A stretch of DNA of 64,000 bases, taken from the NCBI RefSeq assembly GCF_016117655.1, contig NZ_CP064936.1:1116001-1180000 (forward strand), given 5' to 3'. The notes under the pieces were generated by a model that was given only the letters and a program-made list of their open reading frames with translations, was not told the origin of the DNA and did not search any database. Positions 27,496 to 36,799 of this stretch are shown piece after piece; position 1 is the first letter of the stretch, and the number at the start of each line of letters is the position of its first letter. The position numbers were made by a program, and so were the translations under genes. This DNA is from Treponema peruense. Its GTDB lineage: Bacteria; Spirochaetota; Spirochaetia; Treponematales; Treponemataceae.

Positions 27496-28821
27496 ATGGC
27501 AGTAAGAATTGCAAAGGATGCAAAGACTACAAAGACAACAGCTCGGGCTGCTAAATCAAAGAAAGACAAGGTTATTCTTGCTTATTCCGGCGGACTTGAT
27601 ACTACGGTAATTATTCCGTGGCTTCAGGAAAATTATGACTATGATGTCATTGCAGTTTGTATTGACGTAGGTCAGGGCGATGACTGGAAGTCTATCAAGG
27701 CACGTGCTCTCAAAACCGGTGCTGCTGCATGTTATGTTGTAGATGCACGCGAAGAGTACTGCAAGGAATATGTTTGGCCGGCAGTAAAGGGCGGCTGTGT
27801 TTACGAGGATGAGTATCTTCTTGGAACATCCACGGCCCGTCCTCTTATTGGTAAAATTCTTGTTGAATATGCACGCCAGGAAAAGGCCGTTGCCATCTGT
27901 CACGGTGCTACAGGAAAGGGAAATGACCAGGTTCGTTTTGAGCTTGCAATGAAGGCATTTGCCCCTGATCTTAAGGTTATTGCAGCATGGCGTGACCCGA
28001 AGTGGACTCTCCAGAGCCGCGAAGACGAAGTAAAATATCTTGAAGACCGCAAAATTCCGGTTCCTGTAAAGAAAGAGAATTCTTATTCCTGCGACGAAAA
28101 CATCTGGCACATAAGCCACGAAGGACTTGAACTCGAAGAGACACCCAACGAGCCAAAGTGGGAGAATATGCTTAAGGAAACAAAGCTTCCTGAGCAGGCT
28201 TCAGAAAAGGGCGAATACGTTACAATAGAATTTGTTTCAGGCGAAGCAGTTTCTGTTAACGGAAAGAAAATGTCTCCTCTCGAAATTATGCAGGAACTCA
28301 ACAAGATTGCCGGCCGCAACGGAATCGGAATCGTTGATCTTGTAGAAAACCGTGTTGTAGGAATGAAGAGCCGCGGAGTTTACGAGACACCGGGCGGAAC
28401 AATCCTTATGTACGCACACGAGCAGCTTGACCACCTTTGTCTTGACCGCGATACATATCACTTCAAGCAGATGATCAGCCTGCGTGAAAGCGAACTTATC
28501 TATGACGGAAAATGGTTCACTCAGCTTATGGAAGGAATTATGGCTTTCCAGGACAAGATTGAAGAGAACGTAACCGGATGGGTAAAACTCCGCCTTTACA
28601 AGGGAACAATGCGCGGTGCAGGAAGTGATTCTCCGTACAGCCTTTACAACGAAAGCATTGCAAGTTTTGCTACAGGTGATCTTTATGACCACAAGGATGC
28701 AGACGGCTTTATTACATTGTTTGGTCTTCCTCTCAAGGTTCGCGCAATGATGGAACAGAAGGCAGGAAAGGGCCAGGCTGTTCCCGGAAGCAAGCGCCTT
28801 AAGAAGCGCCCGACCGAGTGA
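27496..28821 (+). CDS. argG: Argininosuccinate synthase
   Basis: The 441-residue product ligates citrulline and aspartate in arginine synthesis. The N-type ATP pyrophosphatase loop LAYSGGLDTTVI is near residue 35, and CHGATGKGNDQVRFE and YETPGGTILMYAHEQLD are family signatures. An N-terminal extension rich in Lys and Thr (residues 1-28) and a basic C-terminal tail flank the core. AGAGGA lies 7 nt before the ATG. No argH is in this window. Codon use is of a well-expressed gene. Confidence 0.97.
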   Translation: MAVRIAKDAKTTKTTARAAKSKKDKVILAYSGGLDTTVIIPWLQENYDYDVIAVCIDVGQGDDWKSIKARALKTGAAACYVVDAREEYCKEYVWPAVKGGCVYEDEYLLGTSTARPLIGKILVEYARQEKAVAICHGATGKGNDQVRFELAMKAFAPDLKVIAAWRDPKWTLQSREDEVKYLEDRKIPVPVKKENSYSCDENIWHISHEGLELEETPNEPKWENMLKETKLPEQASEKGEYVTIEFVSGEAVSVNGKKMSPLEIMQELNKIAGRNGIGIVDLVENRVVGMKSRGVYETPGGTILMYAHEQLDHLCLDRDTYHFKQMISLRESELIYDGKWFTQLMEGIMAFQDKIEENVTGWVKLRLYKGTMRGAGSDSPYSLYNESIASFATGDLYDHKDADGFITLFGLPLKVRAMMEQKAGKGQAVPGSKRLKKRPTE

Positions 28822-28844
28822 TTCAATAGATTGATATAATTCTT

Positions 28845-28890
28845 ATGCCCGGGCATGGTATGTGGCAGTACCTGTCCGGGCAAATTTTTG
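28845..28890 (+). terminator. Terminator after argG
   Basis: TGCCCGG (28845-28851) pairs perfectly with CCGGGCA (28876-28882), with an inner GGTA/TACC stem, followed by AATTTTTG. Confidence 0.7.
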
Positions 28891-28925
28891 TTGCGGCCCG
28901 CGAGCCGTTGAAAACTGGAGGAAAA

Positions 28926-30491
28926 ATGGAAAAGAGAGCAAGCGGTGTGCTTCTGCACATTACATCACTTCCGGAAACACCCGGAATCGGAACTATGGGA
29001 AAACAGGCATATAAATTTGCAGACTGGCTTCATTCAGCAGGCCAGACAATGTGGCAGATTCTTCCGCTTGGACCTACAGGCTACGGGGATAGTCCCTATG
29101 CAAGTTTTTCGACTTTTGCCGGAAATCCCCTTCTTATTGATCTTGACAATCTTGTGGAACGCGGCTGGGCTTTGGCCGGTGATATTGTTCCGCCTGAATA
29201 TATAAAATGTGACGGTGACGTTGACTTTGGATCTGTCGTCTGGTGGAAGATTCCGCTTCTTTACAAGTGCGCAGAGTATTTCCTAAAGAACTGCAAAAAA
29301 GCTGACCGCGCAAAGTATGAAGCCTTTAAAAACGACAATCAGGTCTGGCTCAATAATTTTGCAGATTATACAAGCATCAAGAAATTCTACGATGCAGAAG
29401 CCCAGAAAAAGAATGTTACCGGAATAGACAGCATGTGGAACCGCTTCTGGCCGAAAGACCTGGCTTCCCATGACCCGGCAGCCGTTTCAAAGTGGGATGC
29501 AGAACATTCTGCTGATGTTGAAAGCATAAAAGTAATCCAGTTCTTCTTCTCGGAACAGTGGCACTCACTCAAGTCTTATGCCAACAAACTTGGAATCAGT
29601 ATTATCGGTGATATTCCTATCTTTGTAGCAGGAGATTCTGCCGATGTCTGGGCAAACCAGAAGTTCTTCCAGTTTGACTCTAATACACTTTTACAGACTT
29701 CATGCGCGGGTGTTCCGCCGGACTATTTCTCTGCAACAGGCCAGCTTTGGGGAAATCCTCTTTATGACTGGGATGCAATGAAAAAAGACAACTATTCCTG
29801 GTGGGTTTCACGCATTCAGAATATGCTCCACCTGGTAGATATAGTGCGCATTGACCACTTCCGCGGTTTTGACACTTACTGGCAGATTCCGTACGGTGCA
29901 GACAATGCCATTGGCGGAAAGTGGGTAAAGGGCCCCGGACTGGATCTTTTTAACGAGATAGAAAAGCGTCTTGGAAAACTTCCGATTATTGCAGAAGATC
30001 TGGGAACTCTTACCCCTGATGTAGAAAAGCTCCGCGACGACTGCGGCTTCCCCGGAATGAAGATTCTGCAGTTTGCATTCAATGATAATCCGTGGTCAGA
30101 TGAAAGTGCCCGCAACGATTATCTGCCGGATAACTATAAGACAGAAAAGTGCGTGGTTTATACAGGAACACATGACAATGATACTACTGTAGGAGTACTT
30201 TCTTCCAGTGCTGAACAGTACAGAATAAATATTGCCTCTTACTTCGGAATGGATAAAAACGCTTCTGTAAAGGACATTTCTCTGCGCCTGGTACAAGCTG
30301 CCTTCCAGTCAAAGGCTGAATACTGTATTATTCCGCTGCAGGATGTATATTGCCTTGGTTCAGAAGCAAGAATGAATACTCCTTCTACAACCGGTGCAAA
30401 CTGGTCATGGAGAATGGACAGCAGTCTTTTGGATTCTGCCGGAGCCAATATGCTCAAGTCTCTTTCAGCAGAGACCTCCAGAAATTTGTAG
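28926..30491 (+). CDS. malQ: 4-alpha-glucanotransferase (amylomaltase)
   Basis: The 521-residue product is a GH77 enzyme that moves alpha-1,4-glucan chains during maltodextrin or glycogen metabolism. Family features are GVLLHITSLP at the start, LPLGPTGYGDSPYA, the nucleophile region VRIDHFRGFDTYWQIP, the acid/base region IIAEDLG and YTGTHDNDT. I chose ATG 28926 because GGAGG lies directly before it. The stop codon is 7 bp before the chrA start, so the downstream transporter may be co-transcribed. Confidence 0.96.
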   Translation: MEKRASGVLLHITSLPETPGIGTMGKQAYKFADWLHSAGQTMWQILPLGPTGYGDSPYASFSTFAGNPLLIDLDNLVERGWALAGDIVPPEYIKCDGDVDFGSVVWWKIPLLYKCAEYFLKNCKKADRAKYEAFKNDNQVWLNNFADYTSIKKFYDAEAQKKNVTGIDSMWNRFWPKDLASHDPAAVSKWDAEHSADVESIKVIQFFFSEQWHSLKSYANKLGISIIGDIPIFVAGDSADVWANQKFFQFDSNTLLQTSCAGVPPDYFSATGQLWGNPLYDWDAMKKDNYSWWVSRIQNMLHLVDIVRIDHFRGFDTYWQIPYGADNAIGGKWVKGPGLDLFNEIEKRLGKLPIIAEDLGTLTPDVEKLRDDCGFPGMKILQFAFNDNPWSDESARNDYLPDNYKTEKCVVYTGTHDNDTTVGVLSSSAEQYRINIASYFGMDKNASVKDISLRLVQAAFQSKAEYCIIPLQDVYCLGSEARMNTPSTTGANWSWRMDSSLLDSAGANMLKSLSAETSRNL

Positions 30492-30498
30492 GATGATT

Positions 30499-31047
30499 AT
30501 GCTTCGGGAAATTCTTTCGCTTTTTGTGGTTTTCTTTAAGATTGGTTCTGTCACTTTTGGCGGCGGTCTTGCAATGCTTCCCATTCTTGAAAGGGAACTT
30601 ATCCAGAAGAAAAAATGGATTACAAATGAAGAACTTATTGACTATTACGCAATCTCCCAGTCTACACCGGGCGTTATTGCAGTAAATGTTTCTACATTTG
30701 TAGGCCACAACCGTGCAGGAATTCCCGGGGCCGTTGCAGCCACTTTGGGTGTTGTTACTCCTTCTGTAATTATAATTACGTTTATTGCAGAATTTATTTC
30801 GAATTTTGATGCAATAGTGTGGGTTCAGAAGGCGCTTGCAGGAATAAACGTGGCTGTGGCGGCACTTCTTACTTATTCTGTGGTTACCCTCTGCAAAAAA
30901 ACGCTTAAACGCCGTATTGATGTTCTTTTCTATGCACTTTCGTTCTGTGCAGTCTATTTCTTTAAGGTGAGCGGAATTTTTATTGTTCTGGCCTCCGTTG
31001 TTATCGGAATTGTCTCTTATCTTTTGCGCACGGGGAAGAAATCATGA
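30499..31047 (+). CDS. chrA: Chromate transporter family, N-terminal-half-type subunit
   Basis: The 182-residue membrane protein is one half of a split ChrA-type transporter (short-chain CHR pair). It has FKIGSVTFGGGLAMLPIL and ISQSTPGVIAVNVSTFVGH, the core motifs of the family, and four to five hydrophobic segments. AGGA lies 6 nt before ATG 30499; another ATG at 30493 is too close to it. Many gut bacteria carry this pair without chromate exposure, so the true substrate is open. It overlaps the second half by 4 bp. Confidence 0.88.
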   Translation: MLREILSLFVVFFKIGSVTFGGGLAMLPILERELIQKKKWITNEELIDYYAISQSTPGVIAVNVSTFVGHNRAGIPGAVAATLGVVTPSVIIITFIAEFISNFDAIVWVQKALAGINVAVAALLTYSVVTLCKKTLKRRIDVLFYALSFCAVYFFKVSGIFIVLASVVIGIVSYLLRTGKKS

Positions 31048-31601
31048 ATCTTTTCTTTCTTTTTCTGATTTTTTTCTACATCGGGCTTTTTGCCATAGGG
31101 GGAGGCCTTGTTGCAGCTACATTCATGCAGCAGGTTCTTGTCGAAAAGTATGCGCTTATTTCTGCAGAAAAATTCTATTCGATGCTTGCTATAAGCGAAA
31201 GTACTCCGGGGCCAATCGGAATCAATCTTGCCACCTATATAGGAACTGAACTTTACGGTCCCATAGGCGGAATTGTCACTACTTTGGGTGAAGTGCTTCC
31301 GTCTTTTATTGTAATAATTGCAATTGCCAGATTTTTTGCACATTTTCAGGACAAGCCTGCAGTCAAGTCTGTTTTTGCCACTCTGCGTCCTGCAACAAGT
31401 GGCATGGTTCTTATTGCGCTGATTCAGGTTTTTTCTATAGCAATTCTGAATCCGCTTGATACGATTACTTCCCCCCTTAATGCCGTAAAATGGCCGTCTC
31501 TTGCCTTTTATGCTGTTTGTCTTGCTGTTCTATTTTTGACAAAGCTTCATCCGGTTTTTATTGTTGTCGTCGGTGCTGTTTTTGGGGTGTTGTTTTTGTA
31601 A
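31044..31601 (+). CDS. chrA: Chromate transporter family, C-terminal-half-type subunit
   Basis: The 185-residue membrane protein is the partner half. It repeats the family motifs as YIGLFAIGGGLVAATFM and ISESTPGPIGINLATYIG. The start overlaps the first half (ATGA), so the two are coupled and are likely to form a heterodimer in the inner membrane. The C-terminal hydrophobic stretch ends close to the stop. Confidence 0.88.
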   Translation: MNLFFLFLIFFYIGLFAIGGGLVAATFMQQVLVEKYALISAEKFYSMLAISESTPGPIGINLATYIGTELYGPIGGIVTTLGEVLPSFIVIIAIARFFAHFQDKPAVKSVFATLRPATSGMVLIALIQVFSIAILNPLDTITSPLNAVKWPSLAFYAVCLAVLFLTKLHPVFIVVVGAVFGVLFL

Positions 31602-31607
31602 TTTGTG

Positions 31608-31616
31608 TGCTAAAAT
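31608..31616 (+). promoter_or_regulatory. Extended -10 promoter of deoD, predicted leaderless
   Basis: TGCTAAAAT (31608-31616) ends 6 nt before the ATG at 31623, with no SD in between. Confidence 0.5.
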
Positions 31617-31622
31617 ATAGTA

Positions 31623-32324
31623 ATGAGTATACATATTAACGCGCCTGAAGGTGCAGTTGCCGAGTCTGTTCTTCTTCCCGGAGACCCGCTCAGAGCCAGA
31701 TTTATTGCCGAAAACTTTCTTGAAGATTCTGAGTGTTATAATGAAGTCCGCGGAATGTACGGATTTACAGGTATTTATAAGGGTTGTCGCGTTTCTGTAC
31801 AGGGAACGGGTATGGGGCAGCCGTCTTTGTCTATTTATGCAACAGAACTTTTTAACGACTACAATGTGCAGAAGGCTGTCAGAGTCGGAACTTGCGGTGC
31901 AATCCAAAATGATATTCAGCTCAGAGATGTCATTATTGCTTCAGGCGCCTGTTCTGATTCAGGGTTGAATACAATGCGCTTCGGTTCAATGCATTTTTGC
32001 CCGGTAGCCGACTATTCTCTTCTTTCGGCTGCGGTTTCTGCTGCCAAAAATCTGGGGATAAATGCAAAAGTCGGTCTCTGTGCTTCGAGCGACATGTTTT
32101 ATGACAGCCGTTCAACCTGGCAAACATGGGCAGAGTACGGTGTTCTTGGGGTAGAAATGGAAGCCGCCGAACTTTATACACTTGCGGCAAAATTCGGCAG
32201 AAAAGCGCTCGCCGTTCTTACTGCAAGCGACCACATTCTTTTGGGTACAAAAACCACAGCCGAAGAAAGACAGACTTCTTTTTCCAATATGGTCAGAATA
32301 GGTCTTGATGCCGTGACTGCCTGA
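31623..32324 (+). CDS. deoD: Purine-nucleoside phosphorylase, DeoD-type
   Basis: The 233-residue product splits purine nucleosides by phosphorolysis for salvage. The start SIHINAPEGAVAESVLLPGDPLRA, the phosphate-binding VQGTGMGQPSLSIYA, VRVGTCGAIQ and the active-site region LGVEMEAAELYTLA are diagnostic of the hexameric class. It lies 21 bp after chrA but seems to have its own promoter. Confidence 0.97.
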   Translation: MSIHINAPEGAVAESVLLPGDPLRARFIAENFLEDSECYNEVRGMYGFTGIYKGCRVSVQGTGMGQPSLSIYATELFNDYNVQKAVRVGTCGAIQNDIQLRDVIIASGACSDSGLNTMRFGSMHFCPVADYSLLSAAVSAAKNLGINAKVGLCASSDMFYDSRSTWQTWAEYGVLGVEMEAAELYTLAAKFGRKALAVLTASDHILLGTKTTAEERQTSFSNMVRIGLDAVTA

Positions 32325-32387
32325 TGCTGCCGGTATTTTTTTAAAACTGTTAAAAAAGTGAAAATCATAGTATTTTTGTAAAAAAAA

Positions 32388-32396
32388 TGCTACAAT
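32388..32396 (+). promoter_or_regulatory. Extended -10 promoter of the nucleotidyltransferase transcript
   Basis: TGCTACAAT is a good extended -10 element. Transcription would begin near 32403, next to an ATG at 32404 that opens a short leader ORF. Confidence 0.5.
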
Positions 32397-32403
32397 TAAA
32401 TAT

Positions 32404-32442
32404 ATGTTCTTAAAACTGAAGATTTACTTATTATGGGAGTAG
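32404..32442 (+). CDS. Putative 12-residue leader peptide
   Basis: ATG 32404 opens a reading frame for MFLKLKIYLLWE that stops at TAG 32440-32442, two nt before the next gene's ATG. The ATG is 7 nt after a -10 element, so the uORF would itself be leaderless, and the SD of the main gene (GGGAG) is inside its last codons. It could couple or attenuate translation. Its reality is unproven. Confidence 0.35.
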   Translation: MFLKLKIYLLWE

Positions 32443-32444
32443 TT

Positions 32445-33356
32445 ATGAAACCAACATTGCTTGTGCTGGCGGCCGGTATGGGAAGCCGTTATGGCGGAGT
32501 AAAACAGATTGATGCAGTAGGACTTAACAACGAGTGCCTTTTGGACTTTGCCGCTTATGATGCAAAAAAATGCGGATTCGGAAAGGTCGTTTTTGTTATC
32601 AGAAAAGATATAGAAAAAGACTTCCGTGAACGCCTTTTTGACCGTGTAGCCAAAAACTTCGATGCAGAATATGTCTTCCAGACAAAAGACGCACTTCTTG
32701 ATGAACAGGAAATTGCACGCGCTGCAGACAGAACAAAGCCCTGGGGTACAATCCATGCCGTTCTCTGTGCAGAAAAGGCAATTAATTCACCTTTTGCCGT
32801 AATCAACAGCGATGACTATTACGGACGCGATGCCTTCAAAACACTGGGTGAATATCTTTCAAACATAGATCCCCATTCCCCTGAACATGCCATGGTCGGC
32901 TATGTACTCGGAAACACAATGAGCAAAAGCGGTTCGGTAAGCCGCGGTGTCTGTACCGTAAAGGACGGTTACCTTGAGTCAATTACAGAAAATACCAAAA
33001 TCAGCTATAAAGGCGATGGCATTGTAAGCGAACTCGACGGAAAAGAAATTCCTCTTACCGGAAAAGAATGGGTAAGCATGAACCTGTTTGCATTCAGCCT
33101 TAAAGCCTTTACCGGTTTTCACAAATACTGGGACAACTTCAAGAAAACTTCACTTGAACTGCCCAAGGCCGAAGCCCTTCTTCCCGTTGCGGCAAGCGAC
33201 ATTGTAAAGGCAAAAGAGGGCAGTATAAAATTCTTTACTTCTACAGAAAAATGGTTCGGCATGACTTATCCCGAAGACCGTGCAATTGTAAAGCAGGAAA
33301 TTGCAAAGAAAATTGCAGACGGCTACTATCCCGAAACGCTCTGGGAACACTGCTGA
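32445..33356 (+). CDS. Sugar-phosphate nucleotidyltransferase family protein
   Basis: The 303-residue product has the nucleotidyltransferase opening LVLAAGMGSRYGGVKQ, which binds NTP, and NSDDYYG for metal binding. The rest (GYVLGNTMSKSGSVSRGVC and EWVSMNLFAF) matches a bacterial group of about 300 residues often annotated as UTP-glucose-1-phosphate uridylyltransferase-like; the true substrate is unsettled. GGGAG (32435-32439) supports ATG 32445. It is next to manA, so a mannose or hexose nucleotide-sugar role is plausible. Confidence 0.8.
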   Translation: MKPTLLVLAAGMGSRYGGVKQIDAVGLNNECLLDFAAYDAKKCGFGKVVFVIRKDIEKDFRERLFDRVAKNFDAEYVFQTKDALLDEQEIARAADRTKPWGTIHAVLCAEKAINSPFAVINSDDYYGRDAFKTLGEYLSNIDPHSPEHAMVGYVLGNTMSKSGSVSRGVCTVKDGYLESITENTKISYKGDGIVSELDGKEIPLTGKEWVSMNLFAFSLKAFTGFHKYWDNFKKTSLELPKAEALLPVAASDIVKAKEGSIKFFTSTEKWFGMTYPEDRAIVKQEIAKKIADGYYPETLWEHC

Positions 33357-33385
33357 AAACATTGACTTTATAACGGAGAAAAAAA

Positions 33386-34192
33386 ATGATAAAACTGAAC
33401 GCAATAAAATCAGACAAGGTTTGGGGATATGAACTTTGGGAAGCATCAACCCACCCGAATGGTCTTCAGCACGAATTGCAGACATTTACCGGTGGGGACT
33501 ATCCTCTTTTGGTAAAGGTTATTCAGGCAGATGATCGTCTGAGCGTTCAGGTTCACCCCGATGACGAAAAAGCCGAACTTTACGAGCATTGCCGCGGAAA
33601 AACAGAATGCTGGTACGTTCTTGATGCTGCCGAAAATGCACGCCTTGTTTACGGCCTGAACGGTGTCTATACTCCCAGTGAACTCAGGGGTGCAATACAA
33701 GCCAATTCAATCCAGGACTGTCTGCGCTATGTTAATGTAAAGAAGGGTGACTTTGTATATATTCCCGCAGGAACTGTCCATGCTATTGGCGGCGGGCTCA
33801 GACTTTTGGAAATACAGCAGTCAAGCGACATAACATACCGTCTTTATGACTGGGGCCGGGGAAGGGAATGTCATGTAGAGCGCGCTATTTCATGCATAAA
33901 GACCCAGGGAGAAAGAAATGTGTCTGCTTTTCCCGGCGTGTTTTCATGCCCGTACTTTACCCTCGAAGAAATTACGGTAGAAAACGAATATGATTCTGTG
34001 GTAGATTCAGCTCCCCACGATACCATGCCGTGTGATTTTGTTCTTGCCTTTATTATTGACGGAACGGGAACAATAAACGGAACAGAAGTAAAAGCCGAAG
34101 ATACGCTTGTGTTTGCCCCTTCAGAAAAATTCTGTGCGCGCGGAAACCTTAAAATCATGAAAATTGTTCCGGCGGGACAAAGGTACAGATAG
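33386..34192 (+). CDS. manA: Mannose-6-phosphate isomerase, class I
   Basis: The 268-residue product interconverts mannose-6-P and fructose-6-P. The zinc ligands are visible in VQVHPDDE (Gln and His), GKTECWYVL (Glu) and AGTVHAIGGG (His). VWGYELWE at the start is typical of short type I enzymes. CGGAG lies 8 nt before the ATG. It probably forms an operon with the nucleotidyltransferase 29 bp upstream. Confidence 0.95.
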   Translation: MIKLNAIKSDKVWGYELWEASTHPNGLQHELQTFTGGDYPLLVKVIQADDRLSVQVHPDDEKAELYEHCRGKTECWYVLDAAENARLVYGLNGVYTPSELRGAIQANSIQDCLRYVNVKKGDFVYIPAGTVHAIGGGLRLLEIQQSSDITYRLYDWGRGRECHVERAISCIKTQGERNVSAFPGVFSCPYFTLEEITVENEYDSVVDSAPHDTMPCDFVLAFIIDGTGTINGTEVKAEDTLVFAPSEKFCARGNLKIMKIVPAGQRYR

Positions 34193-34256
34193 GGAGCAGT
34201 CAGTAAAACAGTCTGCATGCTGTTGCGCATGACATGCATATTCATAAGCTTTAAAT

Positions 34257-34285
34257 TTGTATTTTTTGCGTATTTGGTTTATATT
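34257..34285 (+). promoter_or_regulatory. lon promoter, predicted leaderless
   Basis: TTGTAT (34257-34262), a spacer of exactly 17 bp and TATATT (34280-34285) end 7 nt before the lon ATG. No SD is present. The TTG of the -35 box is in frame with lon and mimics a longer start. Confidence 0.65.
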
Positions 34286-34292
34286 TGATGTT

Positions 34293-36698
34293 ATGAAAGA
34301 CAAATCATCAAATAATAATGATATCATAGGATTGCCTGCAGAACCTCAGCTTCCTAACAAACTGTCTATACTTCCTATAGGCGGCAGGCCTATTTTCCCG
34401 GGAATTTTTACTCCTCTCATGGTAAACAGTGAGGAAGACACAAATGTTATAGAAGATGCCCAGAACGGTGACGGTTATATCGGAATCGTTATGCTTAAAA
34501 ACGACAAGGAAAATCCTACTCTTGTTGACCTTCATTCAGTGGGAACTGTTGCCCGCATTATAAAGAGAATTAATCTTCCCGATGGCGGAATAAATGTTTT
34601 TGTTTCTACAATAAAAAGATTCCGCATAAAGAAAATCCTGAGTTCTTCTTCGCCAATGGTTGCTGCCGTTGATTATCTTGATGATGAAGAAGATAATACC
34701 TTTGAAGTAAAAGCACTTACCCGCGCACTCATGAGTGAAATGAAGGAAATAAGTGAAAATAATCCCATGTTCAGCGAAGAAATGCGTCTTAACATGGTGA
34801 ATATTGATCACCCCGGAAAAATCGCTGACTTTATTGCGTCAATTCTTAATATCGACAAAGACGAGCAGCAGAAGGTACTTGAGCTTGTAAATGTACGCAA
34901 AAGAATGGAACAGGTTCTTGTCTTTATAAAAAAAGAGCAGGAAATTTTGCGTGTACAGAAAAAAATCCAGACAGAACTCAATGACAAGGTAGAAAAAAAT
35001 CAGAGGGAATATTTTCTTCGCGAAGAGCTCAAGAGCATTCAGGAGGAACTTGGTATTGCCGGTGACTCAAAGTCGAGCGATTATCAGAAGTTCAAGGCAA
35101 AGATAGATTCATTCAATCTGGAAGGAGAAGCCAAAGAAACAGTTTATTCAGAACTCGAAAAATTCCAGCTTCTGGACCCGCATGATCCTGAATACAATTC
35201 TTCAAGGGCTTATCTTGGTCTTGTTACAGCCCTTCCGTGGAATGATTCTCCTGCAGAGAAATTTTCACTTACCGACGCGCGCAAGGTTCTGGATGGCGAC
35301 CATTACGGCCTTGAAGATGTAAAGAAACGCATACTGGAATATCTTTCTGTAAGAAAATTAAAGAAAGACGGAAAAGGTTCTGTTCTCATTCTTGTAGGTC
35401 CGCCGGGAGTAGGAAAGACCAGCGTAGGCCGTTCCATAGCAAAGGCAATGAACAAACCTTTCTTCAGATTCAGTGTGGGCGGTGAACATGATGAAGCAAA
35501 AATCAAAGGATTCCGCCGTACGTATATAGGTGCAATGCCTGGTCAGATTATAGAAGGGCTCAAGATTACAAAGTCAAAGTCCCCTGTCTTTATGATTGAT
35601 GAAGTAGACAAGATGAATGCCAGTGCCCAAGGTGATCCTTCTGCGGCTCTTCTTGAAGTGCTTGACCCGGAGCAGAACATTAACTTCAGGGACACTTATC
35701 TTGATATTCCATTTGATGTAAGCAATGTATTTTTTATTCTTACTGCAAATACTCTGGACGGAATCCAACAGCCGCTTCTTGACCGTGCCGAAATTATTGA
35801 ACTTTCGGGTTATATCGATCAGGAAAAAATGGAGATTGCAAAAAAGTATCTGGTTCCCAAAAATCTCGAAAAGAACGGGCTCAAAAAGTCTCAGGTTAAA
35901 TTTACACGCGCGGCACTTTCCCTTATTGCAACGGAATATGCGCGTGAAGCCGGTGTGCGCAATTTTGAAAAGTGCATCGATAAAATTACGCGAAAACTTA
36001 TTTTTGAACAGGTATTGGAATTTGAAAGTTCAGAAAAAAATGCTGATGCACTTGGACCGTCTGTAGCAAAAAAAGTTTTCAATATTGATGTTCCCGAAGT
36101 GCGAAAATATCTTGGAAAGCCGGTGTTTGACGAAAGCCAGATTAAAACGGCAGGTGTTGCGGGAACGGCCATTGGTCTTGCGTGGACGAGTATGGGAGGA
36201 GATACTCTTCTTCTTGAGTCCATTTCGTTCAAATCAGAAAAGGGCGGGCTGCAGCTTACGGGACAGATGGGTGACGTTATGAAAGAAAGTGCACAGATAG
36301 CCATGAACTGGTCAAAAAAATACGCCATTTCGAACGGAATAAAAGACGGAAAGTGGTTTGAAGAAAATACTGTTCATCTTCATATTCCTGAAGGCGCTAC
36401 TCCCAAAGACGGTCCTTCTGCAGGAATAACAATGGCGACTACCTTTATGTCTCTTTTTACGGGAAAAAAGATAAAGCCGCATCTTGCCATGACCGGTGAG
36501 CTGAGTCTTACAGGACAGGTGCTTCCGATTGGCGGCTTAAGGGAAAAAACCGTTGCAGCAAAGCGTAATAAAATAAAGACAATTATCATTCCAAAGGCCA
36601 ATGAGCGTGACCTTGAAGATATTCCTGAACACGTAAAAAAAGGAATTAAATTTATTCCCGTATCTGATGTGTCCGAAGTAATAAAACTTGCGTTTTGA
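34293..36698 (+). CDS. lon: ATP-dependent protease Lon
   Basis: The 801-residue product has the LonA plan: substrate-binding LAN domain (about 15-215), coiled coil (about 200-290), AAA+ module with Walker A GPPGVGKT at about residue 369, and the proteolytic domain with the Ser of PKDGPSAGI at about 709 and a Lys about 43 residues later in REKTVAAKR. It degrades damaged and regulatory proteins. I chose ATG 34293 because the sequence before it is the promoter. Confidence 0.97.
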   Translation: MKDKSSNNNDIIGLPAEPQLPNKLSILPIGGRPIFPGIFTPLMVNSEEDTNVIEDAQNGDGYIGIVMLKNDKENPTLVDLHSVGTVARIIKRINLPDGGINVFVSTIKRFRIKKILSSSSPMVAAVDYLDDEEDNTFEVKALTRALMSEMKEISENNPMFSEEMRLNMVNIDHPGKIADFIASILNIDKDEQQKVLELVNVRKRMEQVLVFIKKEQEILRVQKKIQTELNDKVEKNQREYFLREELKSIQEELGIAGDSKSSDYQKFKAKIDSFNLEGEAKETVYSELEKFQLLDPHDPEYNSSRAYLGLVTALPWNDSPAEKFSLTDARKVLDGDHYGLEDVKKRILEYLSVRKLKKDGKGSVLILVGPPGVGKTSVGRSIAKAMNKPFFRFSVGGEHDEAKIKGFRRTYIGAMPGQIIEGLKITKSKSPVFMIDEVDKMNASAQGDPSAALLEVLDPEQNINFRDTYLDIPFDVSNVFFILTANTLDGIQQPLLDRAEIIELSGYIDQEKMEIAKKYLVPKNLEKNGLKKSQVKFTRAALSLIATEYAREAGVRNFEKCIDKITRKLIFEQVLEFESSEKNADALGPSVAKKVFNIDVPEVRKYLGKPVFDESQIKTAGVAGTAIGLAWTSMGGDTLLLESISFKSEKGGLQLTGQMGDVMKESAQIAMNWSKKYAISNGIKDGKWFEENTVHLHIPEGATPKDGPSAGITMATTFMSLFTGKKIKPHLAMTGELSLTGQVLPIGGLREKTVAAKRNKIKTIIIPKANERDLEDIPEHVKKGIKFIPVSDVSEVIKLAF

Positions 36699-36734
36699 TA
36701 TAAGGTGCAGCTAAGTATAAAAGCTGCATTTGTT

Positions 36735-36799
36735 ACCCTGAACAGGTTTTGGTTTTATGCCTCAGGCACAGGACCGGAAGTTGTTCAGGGTCTTTTTTT
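36735..36799 (+). terminator. Terminator after lon
   Basis: ACCCTGAACA (36735-36744) pairs perfectly with TGTTCAGGGT (36782-36791), with an inner TGCC/GGCA hairpin in the loop, and is followed by a run of eight to nine T. A second hairpin TGCAGCT/AGCTGCA lies just upstream (36706-36729). It separates lon from the convergent flavoredoxin gene. Confidence 0.85.

Noticed and set aside
34257-34292. Longer N-terminus of Lon from TTG 34257
   Set aside because: The TTG is part of a TTGTAT -35 box with a -10 at 17 bp; the extra residues are not Lon-like.
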